From contig NW_004797465.1 of assembly GCF_000002075.1 (NCBI RefSeq), positions 717,550 to 781,549 on the forward strand: 64,000 nucleotides of DNA. The letters run 5' to 3'. This DNA comes from Aplysia californica (taxonomy: Eukaryota; Mollusca; Gastropoda; Aplysiida; Aplysiidae). Shown here piece after piece: positions 11,926-25,528 of this stretch (position 1 is the first letter of the stretch; the number at the start of each line of letters is the position of its first letter). The position numbers and the translations under genes were made by a program. The notes beneath the pieces were generated by a model that had not been told where the DNA came from, did not search any database, and saw only the letters and a list, made by a program, of their open reading frames with translations.

Positions 11926-12517
11926 CTGAAGAAAAAGATTAAAAGAATACACTGCAGACATAAGCACCTAACTTACAAACCAAATTCACGGAATTTTCGC
12001 AAACGAATACATGTGAAAATAGGAATGTGTCCAAATAATTGGAAGAGAAGGAAACCAGTTACAAAACGTAAAACTATTGTTTGAATAAACAATTTCTGAC
12101 TTTCCCAGAAGAAAAACCAAGAACAACAAAAATGACCACGAATGTAAATACGACAGAAGTTCCAAATCTTAGGCCAAGAGTGATACCGATTGAATGACGT
12201 TAGGAAAAATCAGATAATGGGTGCCTTCAGAAAGGCAGAATGTTTTTCGAACTTTTCCATTTTTATCCCTTAAAGTATGTGGAATGAAGGGAGGAAAAAA
12301 GTAGCAGAATCAGTCAGTGGGAGAAGTTCTTGAAACTCCGGAGTGGCACATAAATGAATCAGATTTGGAATGCAAGCGCAACAAACGAGGTAGGAGGACA
12401 CCTATTGAAAACCTCACAAAAATGTCAAGAGAAGGTAGACGACATAAGCAAACCAGAAGTAATAACTTTGATAAGTTGAATGCGAGATTGTTTTCCAGTA
12501 CTCAGGTGAAAACAAAC

Positions 12518-12772
12518 CTTCATCGCCTTTTGGCTTGTAGCAAACTTTGAATACTGCACGGCAGTTGTTCTTCACCCAGGCCTTTCTTCCTTTATAGCCA
12601 AAGGATTTATTCTTCTTGCACTTGCCCTCAGACAGTTCTTTCGTTATCTTCATTGACTTGATTTTCTTGGCCTTGGAAAGAGATTTCTGGTCTTTTTCTT
12701 TGTTTTTGCTTTCAAGTTTTAAAGTTCTGCAGTTGCCTTTATCGCCTTCATCGCCTTCTTCCTCATCATCGT
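12518..12772 (-). CDS. E15, class B exon
   Basis: 255 bp. Standard B. Confidence 0.85.
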
Positions 12773-13365
12773 CTGAGAGAAAAGGTGAAAATAATATACT
12801 GCAGACGTCAGCGCCTAACTTACATACCCATTCTACGACAATTTGCTAACACATGCGTAGAAACACCCGCTAATAGAATGTTTTTAAAAACCTGGGATTC
12901 CATGTCACTAGTTACAGACGGGAAAAGTATTGTTGCAGCAAACAAGTATTAACTGTTATGCTAAAAATAAACACCAACCAAGCAGATAAATGGCAAAAGG
13001 AAAGAAATTCCAAAAGTTAGGCAAAGATTGGTAACGATAGTATGGCGCTAAGAAAGACAATATTGAAGGGTATCCACAAGAAAGATCTCATGTTTTTGTA
13101 CTTTGTTTTTCTTCAAATTTTCCACCTTTATCCTTAAAATAATGTGAAAAGTGGTGAGCAAAACGGAACGGAATCAGTCAGTGGGAGTAATTCTTGAAAC
13201 TTTGGTTTCGATTTGGATTGCAGCCGCAACACACAAGGTAGAAAGCAACCCATTGAATGGCTGATAGAAAAGTCACGAAAAGACGCACGAAATACACAGA
13301 CCGGAAGTAGTGGTTTTGATAAGTATGATCTAAAATGGTTTTCAAGAGCTCAAGGAAACACAAAC

Positions 13366-13626
13366 CTTCGTCGCCTTTGCCGCCTTTTGGCTTGTAGCAA
13401 ACTTTGAAAACTGCACGGCAGTTGTTCTTCACCCAGGCCTTCCTTCCTTTGTAGCCAAAGGATTTATCCTTTTTGCACTTGCCGTTTGACAGCTCTTTCG
13501 TTATCTTCATTGACTTGATTTTCTTGGCCTTTGAAAGAGATTTCTCGTCTTTCTTTTTCTGTTTGCTTTCTAGTTTTAACTTTCTGCAGTTGCCTTTACC
13601 GCCTTCTTCTTCTTCCTCATCATCGT
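13366..13626 (-). CDS. E16, class A exon
   Basis: 261 bp. KDKS variant. The intron just upstream has private changes (GAGAAAAGC for GACATAAGC on the plus strand). Confidence 0.85.
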
Positions 13627-14218
13627 CTGAAGAAAAAGATTAAAAGAATACACTGCAGAGAAAAGCACCTAACTTACAAACCAAATTCACGGAATTTTCG
13701 CAAACGAATACATGTGAAAATAGGAATGCGTCCAAATAATTGGAAGAGAAGGAAACCAGTTACAAAACATAAAACTATTGTTTGAATAAACAATTTCTGA
13801 CTTTCCCAGAAGAAAAACCAAGAACAACAAAAATGACCACGAATGTAAATACGACAGAAGTTCCAAATGTTAGGCCAAGAGTGATACCGAATGAATGACG
13901 TTAGGAAAAATCAGATAGTGGGTGTCTTCAGAAAGGCAGAATGTTTTTCGAACTTTTCCATTTTTATCCCTTAAAGTATGTGGAATGAAGGGAGGAAAAA
14001 AGTAGCAGAATCAGTCAGTGGGAGAAGTTCTTGAAACTCCGGAGTGGCACATAAATGAATCAGATTTGGAATGCAAGCGCAACAAACGAGGTAGGAGGAC
14101 ACCTATTGAAAACCTCACAAAAATGTCAAGAGAAGGTAGACGACATAAGCAAACCAGAAGTAATAACTTTGATAAGTTGAATGCGAGATTGTTTTCCAGT
14201 ACTCAGGTGAAAACAAAC

Positions 14219-14473
14219 CTTCATCGCCTTTTGGCTTGTAGCAAACTTTGAATACTGCACGGCAGTTGTTCTTCACCCAGGCCTTTCTTCCTTTATAGCC
14301 AAAGGATTTATTCTTCTTGCACTTGCCCTCAGACAGTTCTTTCGTTATCTTCATTGACTTGATTTTCTTGGCCTTGGAAAGAGATTTCTGGTCTTTTTCT
14401 TTGTTTTTGCTTTCAAGTTTTAAAGTTCTGCAGTTGCCTTTCTCGCCTTCATCGCCTTCTTCCTCATCATCGT
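14219..14473 (-). CDS. E17, class B exon
   Basis: 255 bp. Head has Glu-Lys for Asp-Lys (GDEGEKG), the C-class state at this site. Confidence 0.85.
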
Positions 14474-15066
14474 CTGAGAGAAAAGGTGAAAATAATATAC
14501 TGCAGACGTCAGCGCCTAACTTACATACCCATTCTACGACAATTTGCTAGTACATGCGTAGAAACACCCGCTAATAGAATGTTTTTAAAAACCTGGGATT
14601 CCATGACACTAGTTACAGACGGGAAAAGTATTGTTGCAGCAAACAAGTATTAACTGTTATGCTAAAAATAAACACCAACCAAGCAGATAAATGGCAAAAG
14701 GAAAGAAATTCCAAAAGTTAGGCAAAGATTGGTAACGATAGTATGGCGCTAAGAAAGACAATATTGAAGGGTATCCACAAGAAAGATCTCATGTTTTTGT
14801 ACTTTGTTTTTCTTCAAATTTTCCACCTTTATCCTTAAAATAATGTGAAACGTGGTGAGCAAAACGGAACGGAATCAGTCAGTGGGAGTAATTCTTGAAA
14901 CTTTGGTTTCGATTTGGATTGCAGCCGCAACACACAAGGTAGAAAGCAACCCATTGAATGGCTGATAGAAAAGTCACGAAAAGACGCACGAAATACACAG
15001 ACCGGAAGCAGTGGTTTTGATAAGTATGATCTAAAATGGTTTTCAAGAGCTCAAGGAAACACAAAC

Positions 15067-15327
15067 CTTCGTCGCCTTTGCCGCCTTTTGGCTTGTAGCA
15101 AACTTTGAAAACTGCACGGCAGTTGTTCTTCACCCAGGCCTTCCTTCCTTTGTAGCCAAAGGATTTATTCTTTTTGCACTTGCCGTTTGACAGCTCTTTC
15201 GTTATCTTCATTGACTTGATTTTCTTGGCCTTTGAAAGAGATTTCTCGTCTTTCTTTTTCTGTTTGCTTTCTAGTTTTAACTTTCTGCAGTTGCCTTTAC
15301 CGCCTTCTTCTTCTTCCTCATCATCGT
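15067..15327 (-). CDS. E18, class A exon
   Basis: 261 bp. Standard A protein; the downstream intron shares a rare base (GGAAGCAG) with the one after E6. Confidence 0.85.
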
Positions 15328-15919
15328 CTGAAGAAAAAGATTAAAAGAATACACTGCAGACATAAGCACCTAACTTACAAACCAAATTCACGGAATTTTC
15401 GCAAACGAATACATGTGAAAATAGGAATGTGTCCAAATAATTGGAAGAGAAGGAAACCAGTTACAAAACATAAAACTATTGTTTGAATAAACAATTTCTG
15501 ACTTTCCCAGAAGAAAAACCAAGAACAACAAAAATGACCACGAATGTAAATACGACAGAAGTTCCAAATCTTAGGCCAAGAGTGATACCGATTGAATGAC
15601 GTTAGGAAAAATCAGATAATGGGTGCCTTCAGAAAGGCAGAATGTTTTTCGAACTTTTCCATTTTTATCCCTTAAAGTATGTGGAATGAAGGGAGGAAAA
15701 AAGTAGCAGAATCAGTCAGTGGGAGAAGTTCTTGAAACTCCGGAGTGGCACATAAATGAATCAGATTTGGAATGCAAGCGCAACAAACGAGGTAGGAGGA
15801 CACCTATTGAAAACCTCACAAAAATGTCAAGAGAAGGTAGACGACATAAGCAAACCAGAAGTAATAACTTTGATAAGTTGAATGCGAGATTGTTTTCCAG
15901 TACTCAGGTGAAAACAAAC

Positions 15920-16174
15920 CTTCATCGCCTTTTGGCTTGTAGCAAACTTTGAATACTGCACGGCAGTTGTTCTTCACCCAGGCCTTTCTTCCTTTATAGC
16001 CAAAGGATTTATTCTTCTTGCACTTGCCCTCAGACAGTTCTTTCGTTATCTTCATTGACTTGATTTTCTTGGCCTTGGAAAGAGATTTCTGGTCTTTTTC
16101 TTTGTTTTTGCTTTCAAGTTTTAAAGTTCTGCAGTTGCCTTTATCGCCTTCATCGCCTTCTTCCTCATCATCGT
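15920..16174 (-). CDS. E19, class B exon
   Basis: 255 bp. Standard B. Confidence 0.85.
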
Positions 16175-16767
16175 CTGAGAGAAAAGGTGAAAATAATATA
16201 CTGCAGACGTCAGCGCCTAACTTACATACCCATTCTACGACAATTTGCTAATACATGCGTAGAAACACCCGCTAATAGAATGTTTTTAAAAACCTGGGAT
16301 TCCATGACACTAGTTACAGACGGGAAAAGTATTGTTGCAGCAAACAAGTATTAACTGTTATGCTAAAAATAAACACCAACCCAGCAGATAAATGGCAAAA
16401 GGAAAGAAATTCCAAAAGTTAGGCAAAGATTGGTAACAATAGTATGGCGCTAAGAAAGACAATATTGAAGGGTATCCACAAGAAAGATCTCATGTTTTTG
16501 TACTTTGTTTTTCTTCAAATTTTCCACCTTTATCCTTAAAATAATGTGAAACGTGGTGAGCAAAACGGAACGGAATCAGTCAGTGGGAGTAATTCTTGAA
16601 ACTTTGGTTTCGATTTGGATTGCAGCCGCAACACACAAGGTAGAAAGCAACCCATTGAATGGCTGATAGAAAAGTCACGAAAAGACGCACGAAATACACA
16701 GACCGGAAGTAGTGGTTTTGATAAGTATGATCTAAAATGGTTTTCAAGAGCTCAAGGAAACACAAAC

Positions 16768-17028
16768 CTTCGTCGCCTTTGCCGCCTTTTGGCTTGTAGC
16801 AAACTTTGAAAACTGCACGGCAGTTGTTCTTCACCCAGGCCTTCCTTCCTTTGTAGCCAAAGGACTTATTCTTTTTGCACTTGCCGTTTGACAGCTCTTT
16901 CGTTATCTTCATTGACTTGATTTTCTTGGCCTTTGAAAGAGATTTCTCGTCTTTCTTTTTCTGTTTGCTTTCTAGTTTTAACTTTCTGCAGTTGCCTTTA
17001 CCGCCTTCTTCTTCTTCCTCATCATCGT
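16768..17028 (-). CDS. E20, class A exon
   Basis: 261 bp. Lys55 is AAG instead of AAA, a silent change shared with E22 and E24 that removes AATAAA. Confidence 0.85.
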
Positions 17029-17620
17029 CTGAAGAAAAAGATTAAAAGAATACACTGCAGACATAAGCACCTAACTTACAAACCAAATTCACGGAATTTT
17101 CGCAAACGAATACATGTGAAAATAGGAATGTGTCCAAATAATTGGAAGAGAAGGAAACCAGTTACAAAACGTAAAACTATTGTTTGAATAAACAATTTCT
17201 GACTTTCCCAGAAGAAAAACCAAGAACAACAAAAATGACCACGAATGTAAATACGACAGAAGTTCCAAATCTTAGGCCAAGAGTGATACCGATTGAATGA
17301 CGTTAGGAAAAATCAGATAATGGGTGCCTTCAGAAAGGCAGAATGTTTTTCGAACTTTTCCATTTTTATCCCTTAAAGTATGTGGAATGAAGGGAGGAAA
17401 AAAGTAGCAGAATCAGTCAGTGGGAGAAGTTCTTGAAACTCCGGAGTGGCACATAAATGAATCAGATTTGGAATGCAAGCGCAACAAACGAGGTAGGAGG
17501 ACACCTATTGAAAACCTCACAAAAATGTCAAGAGAAGGTAGACGACATAAGCAAACCAGAAGTAATAACTTTGATAAGTTGAATGCGAGATTGTTTTCCA
17601 GTACTCAGGTGAAAACAAAC

Positions 17621-17875
17621 CTTCATCGCCTTTTGGCTTGTAGCAAACTTTGAATACTGCACGGCAGTTGTTCTTCACCCAGGCCTTTCTTCCTTTATAG
17701 CCAAAGGATTTATTCTTCTTGCACTTGCCCTCAGACAGTTCTTTCGTTATCTTCATTGACTTGATTTTCTTGGCCTTGGAAAGAGATTTCTGGTCTTTTT
17801 CTTTGTTTTTGCTTTCAAGTTTTAAAGTTCTGCAGTTGCCTTTATCGCCTTCATCGCCTTCTTCCTCATCATCGT
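17621..17875 (-). CDS. E21, class B exon
   Basis: 255 bp. Standard B. Confidence 0.85.
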
Positions 17876-18468
17876 CTGAGAGAAAAGGTGAAAATAATAT
17901 ACTGCAGACGTCAGCGCCTAACTTACATACCCATTCTACGACAATTTGCTAACACATGCGTAGAAACACCCGCTAATAGAATGTTTTTAAAAACCTGGGA
18001 TTCCATGACACTAGTTACAGACGGGAAAAGTATTGTTGCAGCAAACAAGTATTAACTGTTATGCTAAAAATAAACACCAACCAAGCAGATAAATGGCAAA
18101 AGGAAAGAAATTCCAAAAGTTAGGCAAAGATTGGTAACGATAGTATGGCGCTAAGAAAGACAATATTGAAGGGTATCCACAAGAAAGATCTCATGTTTTT
18201 GTACTTTGTTTTTCTTCAAATTTTCCACCTTTATCCTTAAAATAATGTGAAAAGTGGTGAGCAAAACGGAACGGAATCAGTCAGTGGGAGTAATTCTTGA
18301 AACTTTGGTTTCGATTTGGATTGCAGCCGCAACACACAAGGTAGAAAGCAACCCATTGAATGGCTGATAGAAAAGTCACGAAAAGACGCACGAAATACAC
18401 AGACCGGAAGTAGTGGTTTTGATAAGTATGATCTAAAATGGTTTTCAAGAGCTCAAGGAAACACAAAC

Positions 18469-18729
18469 CTTCGTCGCCTTTGCCGCCTTTTGGCTTGTAG
18501 CAAACTTTGAAAACTGCACGGCAGTTGTTCTTCACCCAGGCCTTCCTTCCTTTGTAGCCAAAGGACTTATTCTTTTTGCACTTGCCGTTTGACAGCTCTT
18601 TCGTTATCTTCATTGACTTGATTTTCTTGGCCTTTGAAAGAGATTTCTCGTCTTTCTTTTTCTGTTTGCTTTCTAGTTTTAACTTTCTGCAGTTGCCTTT
18701 ACCGCCTTCTTCTTCTTCCTCATCATCGT
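18469..18729 (-). CDS. E22, class A exon
   Basis: 261 bp. Carries the silent AAG at Lys55. Confidence 0.85.
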
Positions 18730-19321
18730 CTGAAGAAAAAGATTAAAAGAATACACTGCAGACATAAGCACCTAACTTACAAACCAAATTCACGGAATTT
18801 TCGCAAACGAATACATGTGAAAATAGGAATGTGTCCAAATAATTGGAAGAGAAGGAAACCAGTTACAAAACGTAAAACTATTGTTTGAATAAACAATTTC
18901 TGACTTTCCCAGAAGAAAAACCAAGAACAACAAAAATGACCACGAATGTAAATACGACAGAAGTTCCAAATCTTAGGCCAAGAGTGATACCGATTGAATG
19001 ACGTTAGGAAAAATCAGATAATGGGTGCCTTCAGAAAGGCAGAATGTTTTTCGAACTTTTCCATTTTTATCCCTTAAAGTATGTGGAATGAAGGGAGGAA
19101 AAAAGTAGCAGAATCAGTCAGTGGGAGAAGTTCTTGAAACTCCGGAGTGGCACATAAATGAATCAGATTTGGAATGCAAGCGCAACAAACGAGGTAGGAG
19201 GACACCTATTGAAAACCTCACAAAAATGTCAAGAGAAGGTAGACGACATAAGCAAACCAGAAGTAATAACTTTGATAAGTTGAATGCGAGATTGTTTTCC
19301 AGTACTCAGGTGAAAACAAAC

Positions 19322-19576
19322 CTTCATCGCCTTTTGGCTTGTAGCAAACTTTGAATACTGCACGGCAGTTGTTCTTCACCCAGGCCTTTCTTCCTTTATA
19401 GCCAAAGGATTTATTCTTCTTGCACTTGCCCTCAGACAGTTCTTTCGTTATCTTCATTGACTTGATTTTCTTGGCCTTGGAAAGAGATTTCTGGTCTTTT
19501 TCTTTGTTTTTGCTTTCAAGTTTTAAAGTTCTGCAGTTGCCTTTATCGCCTTCATCGCCTTCTTCCTCATCATCGT
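19322..19576 (-). CDS. E23, class B exon
   Basis: 255 bp. Standard B. Confidence 0.85.
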
Positions 19577-20169
19577 CTGAGAGAAAAGGTGAAAATAATA
19601 TACTGCAGACGTCAGCGCCTAACTTACATACCCATTCTACGACAATTTGCTAACACATGCGTAGAAACACCCGCTAATAGAATGTTTTTAAAAACCTGGG
19701 ATTCCATGACACTAGTTACAGACGGGAAAAGTATTGTTGCAGCAAACAAGTATTAACTGTTATGCTAAAAATAAACACCAACCAAGCAGATAAATGGCAA
19801 AAGGAAAGAAATTCCAAAAGTTAGGCAAAGATTGGTAACGATAGTATGGCGCTAAGAAAGACAATATTGAAGGGTATCCACAAGAAAGATCTCATGTTTT
19901 TGTACTTTGTTTTTCTTCAAATTTTCCACCTTTATCCTTAAAATAATGTGAAAAGTGGTGAGCAAAACGGAACGGAATCAGTCAGTGGGAGTAATTCTTG
20001 AAACTTTGGTTTCGATTTGGATTGCAGCCGCAACACACAAGGTAGAAAGCAACCCATTGAATGGCTGATAGAAAAGTCACGAAAAGACGCACGAAATACA
20101 CAGACCGGAAGTAGTGGTTTTGATAAGTATGATCTAAAATGGTTTTCAAGAGCTCAAGGAAACACAAAC

Positions 20170-20430
20170 CTTCGTCGCCTTTGCCGCCTTTTGGCTTGTA
20201 GCAAACTTTGAAAACTGCACGGCAGTTGTTCTTCACCCAGGCCTTCCTTCCTTTGTAGCCAAAGGACTTATTCTTTTTGCACTTGCCGTTTGACAGCTCT
20301 TTCGTTATCTTCATTGACTTGATTTTCTTGGCCTTTGAAAGAGATTTCTCGTCTTTCTTTTTCTGTTTGCTTTCTAGTTTTAACTTTCTGCAGTTGCCTT
20401 TACCGCCTTCTTCTTCTTCCTCATCATCGT
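20170..20430 (-). CDS. E24, class A exon
   Basis: 261 bp. Last of the three exons with silent AAG at Lys55. Confidence 0.85.
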
Positions 20431-21022
20431 CTGAAGAAAAAGATTAAAAGAATACACTGCAGACATAAGCACCTAACTTACAAACCAAATTCACGGAATT
20501 TTCGCAAACGAATACATGTGAAAATAGGAATGTGTCCAAATAATTGGAAGAGAAGGAAACCAGTTACAAAACGTAAAACTATTGTTTGAATAAACAATTT
20601 CTGACTTTCCCAGAAGAAAAACCAAGAACAACAAAAATGACCACGAATGTAAATACGACAGAAGTTCCAAATCTTAGGCCAAGAGTGATACCGATTGAAT
20701 GACGTTAGGAAAAATCAGATAATGGGTGCCTTCAGAAAGGCAGAATGTTTTTCGAACTTTTCCATTTTTATCCCTTAAAGTATGTGGAATGAAGGGAGGA
20801 AAAAAGTAGCAGAATCAGTCAGTGGGAGAAGTTCTTGAAACTCCGGAGTGGCACATAAATGAATCAGATTTGGAATGCAAGCGCAACAAACGAGGTAGGA
20901 GGACACCTATTGAAAACCTCACAAAAATGTCAAGAGAAGGTAGACGACATAAGCAAACCAGAAGTAATAACTTTGATAAGTTGAATGCGAGATTGTTTTC
21001 CAGTACTCAGGTGAAAACAAAC

Positions 21023-21277
21023 CTTCATCGCCTTTTGGCTTGTAGCAAACTTTGAATACTGCACGGCAGTTGTTCTTCACCCAGGCCTTTCTTCCTTTAT
21101 AGCCAAAGGATTTATTCTTCTTGCACTTGCCCTCAGACAGTTCTTTCGTTATCTTCATTGACTTGATTTTCTTGGCCTTGGAAAGAGATTTCTGGTCTTT
21201 TTCTTTGTTTTTGCTTTCAAGTTTTAAAGTTCTGCAGTTGCCTTTATCGCCTTCATCGCCTTCTTCCTCATCATCGT
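21023..21277 (-). CDS. E25, class B exon
   Basis: 255 bp. Standard B. Confidence 0.85.
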
Positions 21278-21870
21278 CTGAGAGAAAAGGTGAAAATAAT
21301 ATACTGCAGACGTCAGCGCCTAACTTACATACCCATTCTACGACAATTTGCTAACACATGCGTAGAAACACCCGCTAATAGAATGTTTTTAAAAACCTGG
21401 GATTCCATGACACTAGTTACAGACGGGAAAAGTATTGTTGCAGCAAACAAGTATTAACTGTTATGCTAAAAATAAACACCAACCAAGCAGATAAATGGCA
21501 AAAGGAAAGAAATTCCAAAAGTTAGGCAAAGATTGGTAACGATAGTATGGCGCTAAGAAAGACAATATTGAAGGGTATCCACAAGAAAGATCTCATGTTT
21601 TTGTACTTTGTTTTTCTTCAAATTTTCCACCTTTATCCTTAAAATAATGTGAAAAGTGGTGAGCAAAACGGAACGGAATCAGTCAGTGGGAGTAATTCTT
21701 GAAACTTTGGTTTCGATTTGGATTGCAGCCGCAACACACAAGGTAGAAAGCAACCCATTGAATGGCTGATAGAAAAGTCACGAAAAGACGCACGAAATAC
21801 ACAGACCGGAAGTAGTGGTTTTGATAAGTATGATCTAAAATGGTTTTCAAGAGCTCAAGGAAACACAAAC

Positions 21871-22128
21871 CTTCGTCGCCTTTGCCGCCTTTTGGCTTGT
21901 AGCAAACTTTGAAAACTGCACGGCAGTTGTTCTTCACCCAGGCCTTCCTTCCTTTGTAGCCAAAGGATTTATTCTTTTTGCACTTGCCGTTTGACAGCTC
22001 TTTCGTTATCTTCATTGACTTGATTTTCTTGGCCTTTGAAAGAGATTTCTCGTCTTTCTTTTTCTGTTTGCTTTCTAGTTTTAACTTTCTGCAGTTGCCT
22101 TTACCGCCTTCTTCTTCCTCATCATCGT
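21871..22128 (-). CDS. E26, class A exon, one Glu codon short
   Basis: 258 bp. One GAA codon is missing from the acidic head; frame and phases are kept. The upstream intron has private changes near 22207 and 22220. Confidence 0.85.
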
Positions 22129-22720
22129 CTGAAGAAAAAGATTAAAAGAATACACTGCAGACATAAGCACCTAACTTACAAACCAAATTCACGGAATTTT
22201 CGCAAACCAATACATGTGAAATTAGGAATGTGTCCAAATAATTGGAAGAGAAGGAAACCAGTTACAAAACGTAAAACTATTGTTTGAATAAACAATTTCT
22301 GACTTTCCCAGAAGAAAAACCAAGAACAACAAAAATGACCACGAATGTAAATACGACAGAAGTTCCAAATGTTAGGCCAAGAGTGATACCGATTGAATGA
22401 CGTTAGGAAAAATCAGATAATGGGTGCCTTCAGAAAGGCAGAATGTTTTTCGAACTTTTCCATTTTTATCCCTTAAAGTATGTGGAATGAAGGGAGGAAA
22501 AAAGTAGCAGAATCAGTCAGTGGGAGAAGTTCTTGAAACTCCGGAGTGGCACATAAATGAATCAGATTTGGAATGCAAGCGCAACAAACGAGGTAGGAGG
22601 ACACCTTTTGAAATCCTCACAAAAATGTCAAAAGAAGGTAGACGGCATAAGCAAACCAGAAGTAATAACTTTGATAAGTTGAATGCGAGATTGTTTTCCA
22701 GTACTCAGGTGAAAACAAAC

Positions 22721-22975
22721 CTTCATCGCCTTTTGGCTTGTAGCAAACTTTGAATACTGCACGGCAGTTGTTCTTCACCCAGGCCTTTCTTCCTTTATAG
22801 CCAAAGGATTTATTCTTCTTGCACTTGCCCTCAGACAGTTCTTTCGTTATCTTCATTGACTTGATTTTCTTGGCCTTGGAAAGAGATTTCTGGTCTTTTT
22901 CTTTGTTTTTGCTTTCAAGTTTTAAAGTTCTGCAGTTGCCTTTATCGCCTTCATCGCCTTCTTCCTCATCATCGT
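22721..22975 (-). CDS. E27, class B exon
   Basis: 255 bp. Standard B protein. Its downstream intron shares ACACCTTTTGAAATCC with the one below E37. Confidence 0.85.
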
Positions 22976-23568
22976 CTGAGAGAAAAGGTGAAAATAATAT
23001 ACTGCAGACGTCAGCGCCTAACTTACATACCCATTCTACGACAATTTGCTAATACATGCGTAGAAACACCCGCTAATAGAATGTTTTTAAAAACCTGGGA
23101 TTCCATGACACTAGTTACAGACGGGAAAAGTATTGTTGCAACAAACAAGTATTAACTGTTATGCTAAAAATAAACACCAACCAAGCAGATAAATGGCAAA
23201 AGGAAAGAAATTCCAAAAGTTAGGCAAAGATTGGTAACGATAGTATGGCACTATGAAAGACAATATTGAAGGGTATCCACAAGAAAGATCTCATGTTTTT
23301 GTACTTTGTTTTTCTTCAAATTTTCCACCTTTATCCTTAAAATAATGTGAAACGTGGTGAGCAAAACGGAACGGAATCAGTCAGTGGGAGTAATTCTTGA
23401 AACTTTGGTTTCGATTTGGATTGCAGCCGCAACACACAAGGTAGAAAGCAACCCATTGAATGGCTGATAGAAAAGTCATGAAAAGACGCACGAAATACAC
23501 AGACCGGAAGTAGTGGTTTTGATAAGTATGATCTAAAATGGTTTTCAAGAGCTCAAGGAAACACAAAC

Positions 23569-23829
23569 CTTCGTCGCCTTTGCCGCCTTTTGGCTTGTAG
23601 CAAACTTTGAAAACTGCACGGCAGTTGTTCTTCACCCAGGCCTTCCTTCCTTTGTAGCCAAAGGATTTATTCTTTTTGCACTTGCCGTTTGACAGCTCTT
23701 TCGTTATCTTCATTGACTTGATTTTCTTGGCCTTTGAAAGAGATTTCTCGTCTTTCTTTTTCTGTTTGCTTTCTAGTTTTAACTTTCTGCAGTTGCCTTT
23801 ACCGCCTTCTTCTTCTTCCTCATCATCGT
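23569..23829 (-). CDS. E28, class A exon
   Basis: 261 bp. Standard A. The downstream intron has the TCATGAAAAG variant shared with the one below E1. Confidence 0.85.
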
Positions 23830-24421
23830 CTGAAGAAAAAGATTAAAAGAATACACTGCAGACATAAGCACCTAACTTACAAACCAAATTCACGGAATTT
23901 TCGCAAACGAATACATGTGAAAATAGGAATGTGTCCAAATAATTGGAAGAGAAGGAAACCAGTTACAAAACATAAAACTATTGTTTGAATAAACAATTTC
24001 TGACTTTCCCAGAAGAAAAACCAAGAACAACAAAAATGACCACGAATGTAAATACGACAGAAGTTCCAAATCTTAGGCCAAGAGTGATACCGATTGAATG
24101 ACGTTAGGAAAAATCAGATAATGGGTGCCTTCAGAAAGGCAGAATGTTTTTCGAACTTTTCCATTTTTATCCCTTAAAGTATGTGGAATGAAGGGAGGAA
24201 AAAAGTAGCAGAATCAGTCAGTGGGAGAAGTTCTTGAAACTCCGGAGTGGCACATAAATGAATCAGATTTGGAATGCAAGCGCAACAAACGAGGTAGGAG
24301 GACACCTATTGAAAACCTCACAAAAATGTCAAGAGAAGGTAGACGACATAAGCAAACCAGAAGTAATAACTTTGATAAGTTGAATGCGAGATTGTTTTCC
24401 AGTACTCAGGTGAAAACAAAC

Positions 24422-24676
24422 CTTCATCGCCTTTTGGCTTGTAGCAAACTTTGAATACTGCACGGCAGTCGTTCTTCACCCAGGCCTTCCTTCCTTTATA
24501 GCCAAAAGATTTATTCTTTTTGCACTTGCCCTCTGACAGTTCTTTCGTTATCTTCATTGACTTGATTTTCTTGGCCTTTGAAAGAGATTTCTGGTCTTTC
24601 TCTTTGTTTTTGCTTTCAAGTTTTAAAGTTCTGCAGTTGCCTTTATCGCCTTCATCGCCCTCTTCCTCATCATCGT
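24422..24676 (-). CDS. E29, class B exon (KND variant)
   Basis: 255 bp. Core GRKAWVKNDC. Its upstream intron is a diverged B type (GAGGTATGCGCC on plus), shared with E32 and E35. Confidence 0.85.
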
Positions 24677-25267
24677 CTGAGAGAAAAGGTGAAAATAATA
24701 TACTGCAGAGGTATGCGCCTAAATTACATACCCATTCTACGGCAATTTGCTAATACATGCGTAGAAGTACCTGCTAATAGAATGTTTCCAAAATCCTGGG
24801 ATTCCATGCCACAAGTTACAGACGGGAAAAGTATTGTTGCAGCACACAATTATTAACTGTTATGTTTAAAAAACACCGACCCAGCCAATAAATGGAAAAA
24901 GGAAAGAAATTCCAAAAGGTAGACAAAGATTGGTAACAATAGTACAGCACTAGGACAGAACATATTGAAGGGTATCCACAAGAAAGATATCATGTTTTTG
25001 TACTTTGTTTTTCTTCAAATTTTCCACCTTTATCCTTAAAATAATGTGAAAAGTGGTGAGCAAAACGGAACGGAATCAGTCAGTGGGAGTAATTCTTGAA
25101 ACTTTGGTTTCGATTTGGATTGCAGCCGCAACACACAAGGTAGAAAGCAACCCATTGAATGGCTGATAGAAAAGTCACGAAAAGACGCACGAAATACACA
25201 GACCGGAAGTAGTGGTTTTGATAAGTATGATCTAAAATGGTTTTCAAGAGCTCAAGGAAACACAAAC

Positions 25268-25528
25268 CTTCGTCGCCTTTGCCGCCTTTTGGCTTGTAGC
25301 AAACTTTGAAAACTGCACGGCAGTTGTTCTTCACCCAGGCCTTCCTTCCTTTGTAGCCAAAGGATTTATTCTTTTTGCACTTGCCGTTTGACAGCTCTTT
25401 CGTTATCTTCATTGACTTGATTTTCTTGGCCTTTGAAAGGGATTTCTCGTCTTTCTTTTTCTGTTTGCTTTCTAGTTTTAACTTTCTGCAGTTGCCTTTA
25501 CCGCCTTCTTCTTCTTCCTCATCATCGT
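25268..25528 (-). CDS. E30, class A exon
   Basis: 261 bp. Head reads KSLSKAK as usual but with TCC for the Ser codon near 25440, one of the few differences from the next 844-bp copy. Confidence 0.85.

Larger units (their letters stand above)
4013..25528 (-). repeat. 1701-bp higher-order repeat array (A+B dimers), E5-E30
   Basis: Exon positions recur at exactly 1701 bp from 4148 to 21158 (B) and 5005 to 22015 (A); one 3-bp codon loss near 22110 gives a single 1698 step, and A-exon spacing is 1699 between E28 and E30. Each dimer is A exon 261, intron 592, B exon 255, intron 593. Copies differ by only scattered single bases, in exon and intron alike. The A and B halves are themselves related along their whole length but clearly diverged, so an 850-bp unit doubled first and the dimer was amplified later. 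Confidence 0.95.

Noticed and set aside
4013-25528. Non-coding satellite DNA
   Set aside because: The period and homogeneity fit, but every unit holds an open, phase-symmetric exon with splice sites, and the diverged D units keep the cysteines.
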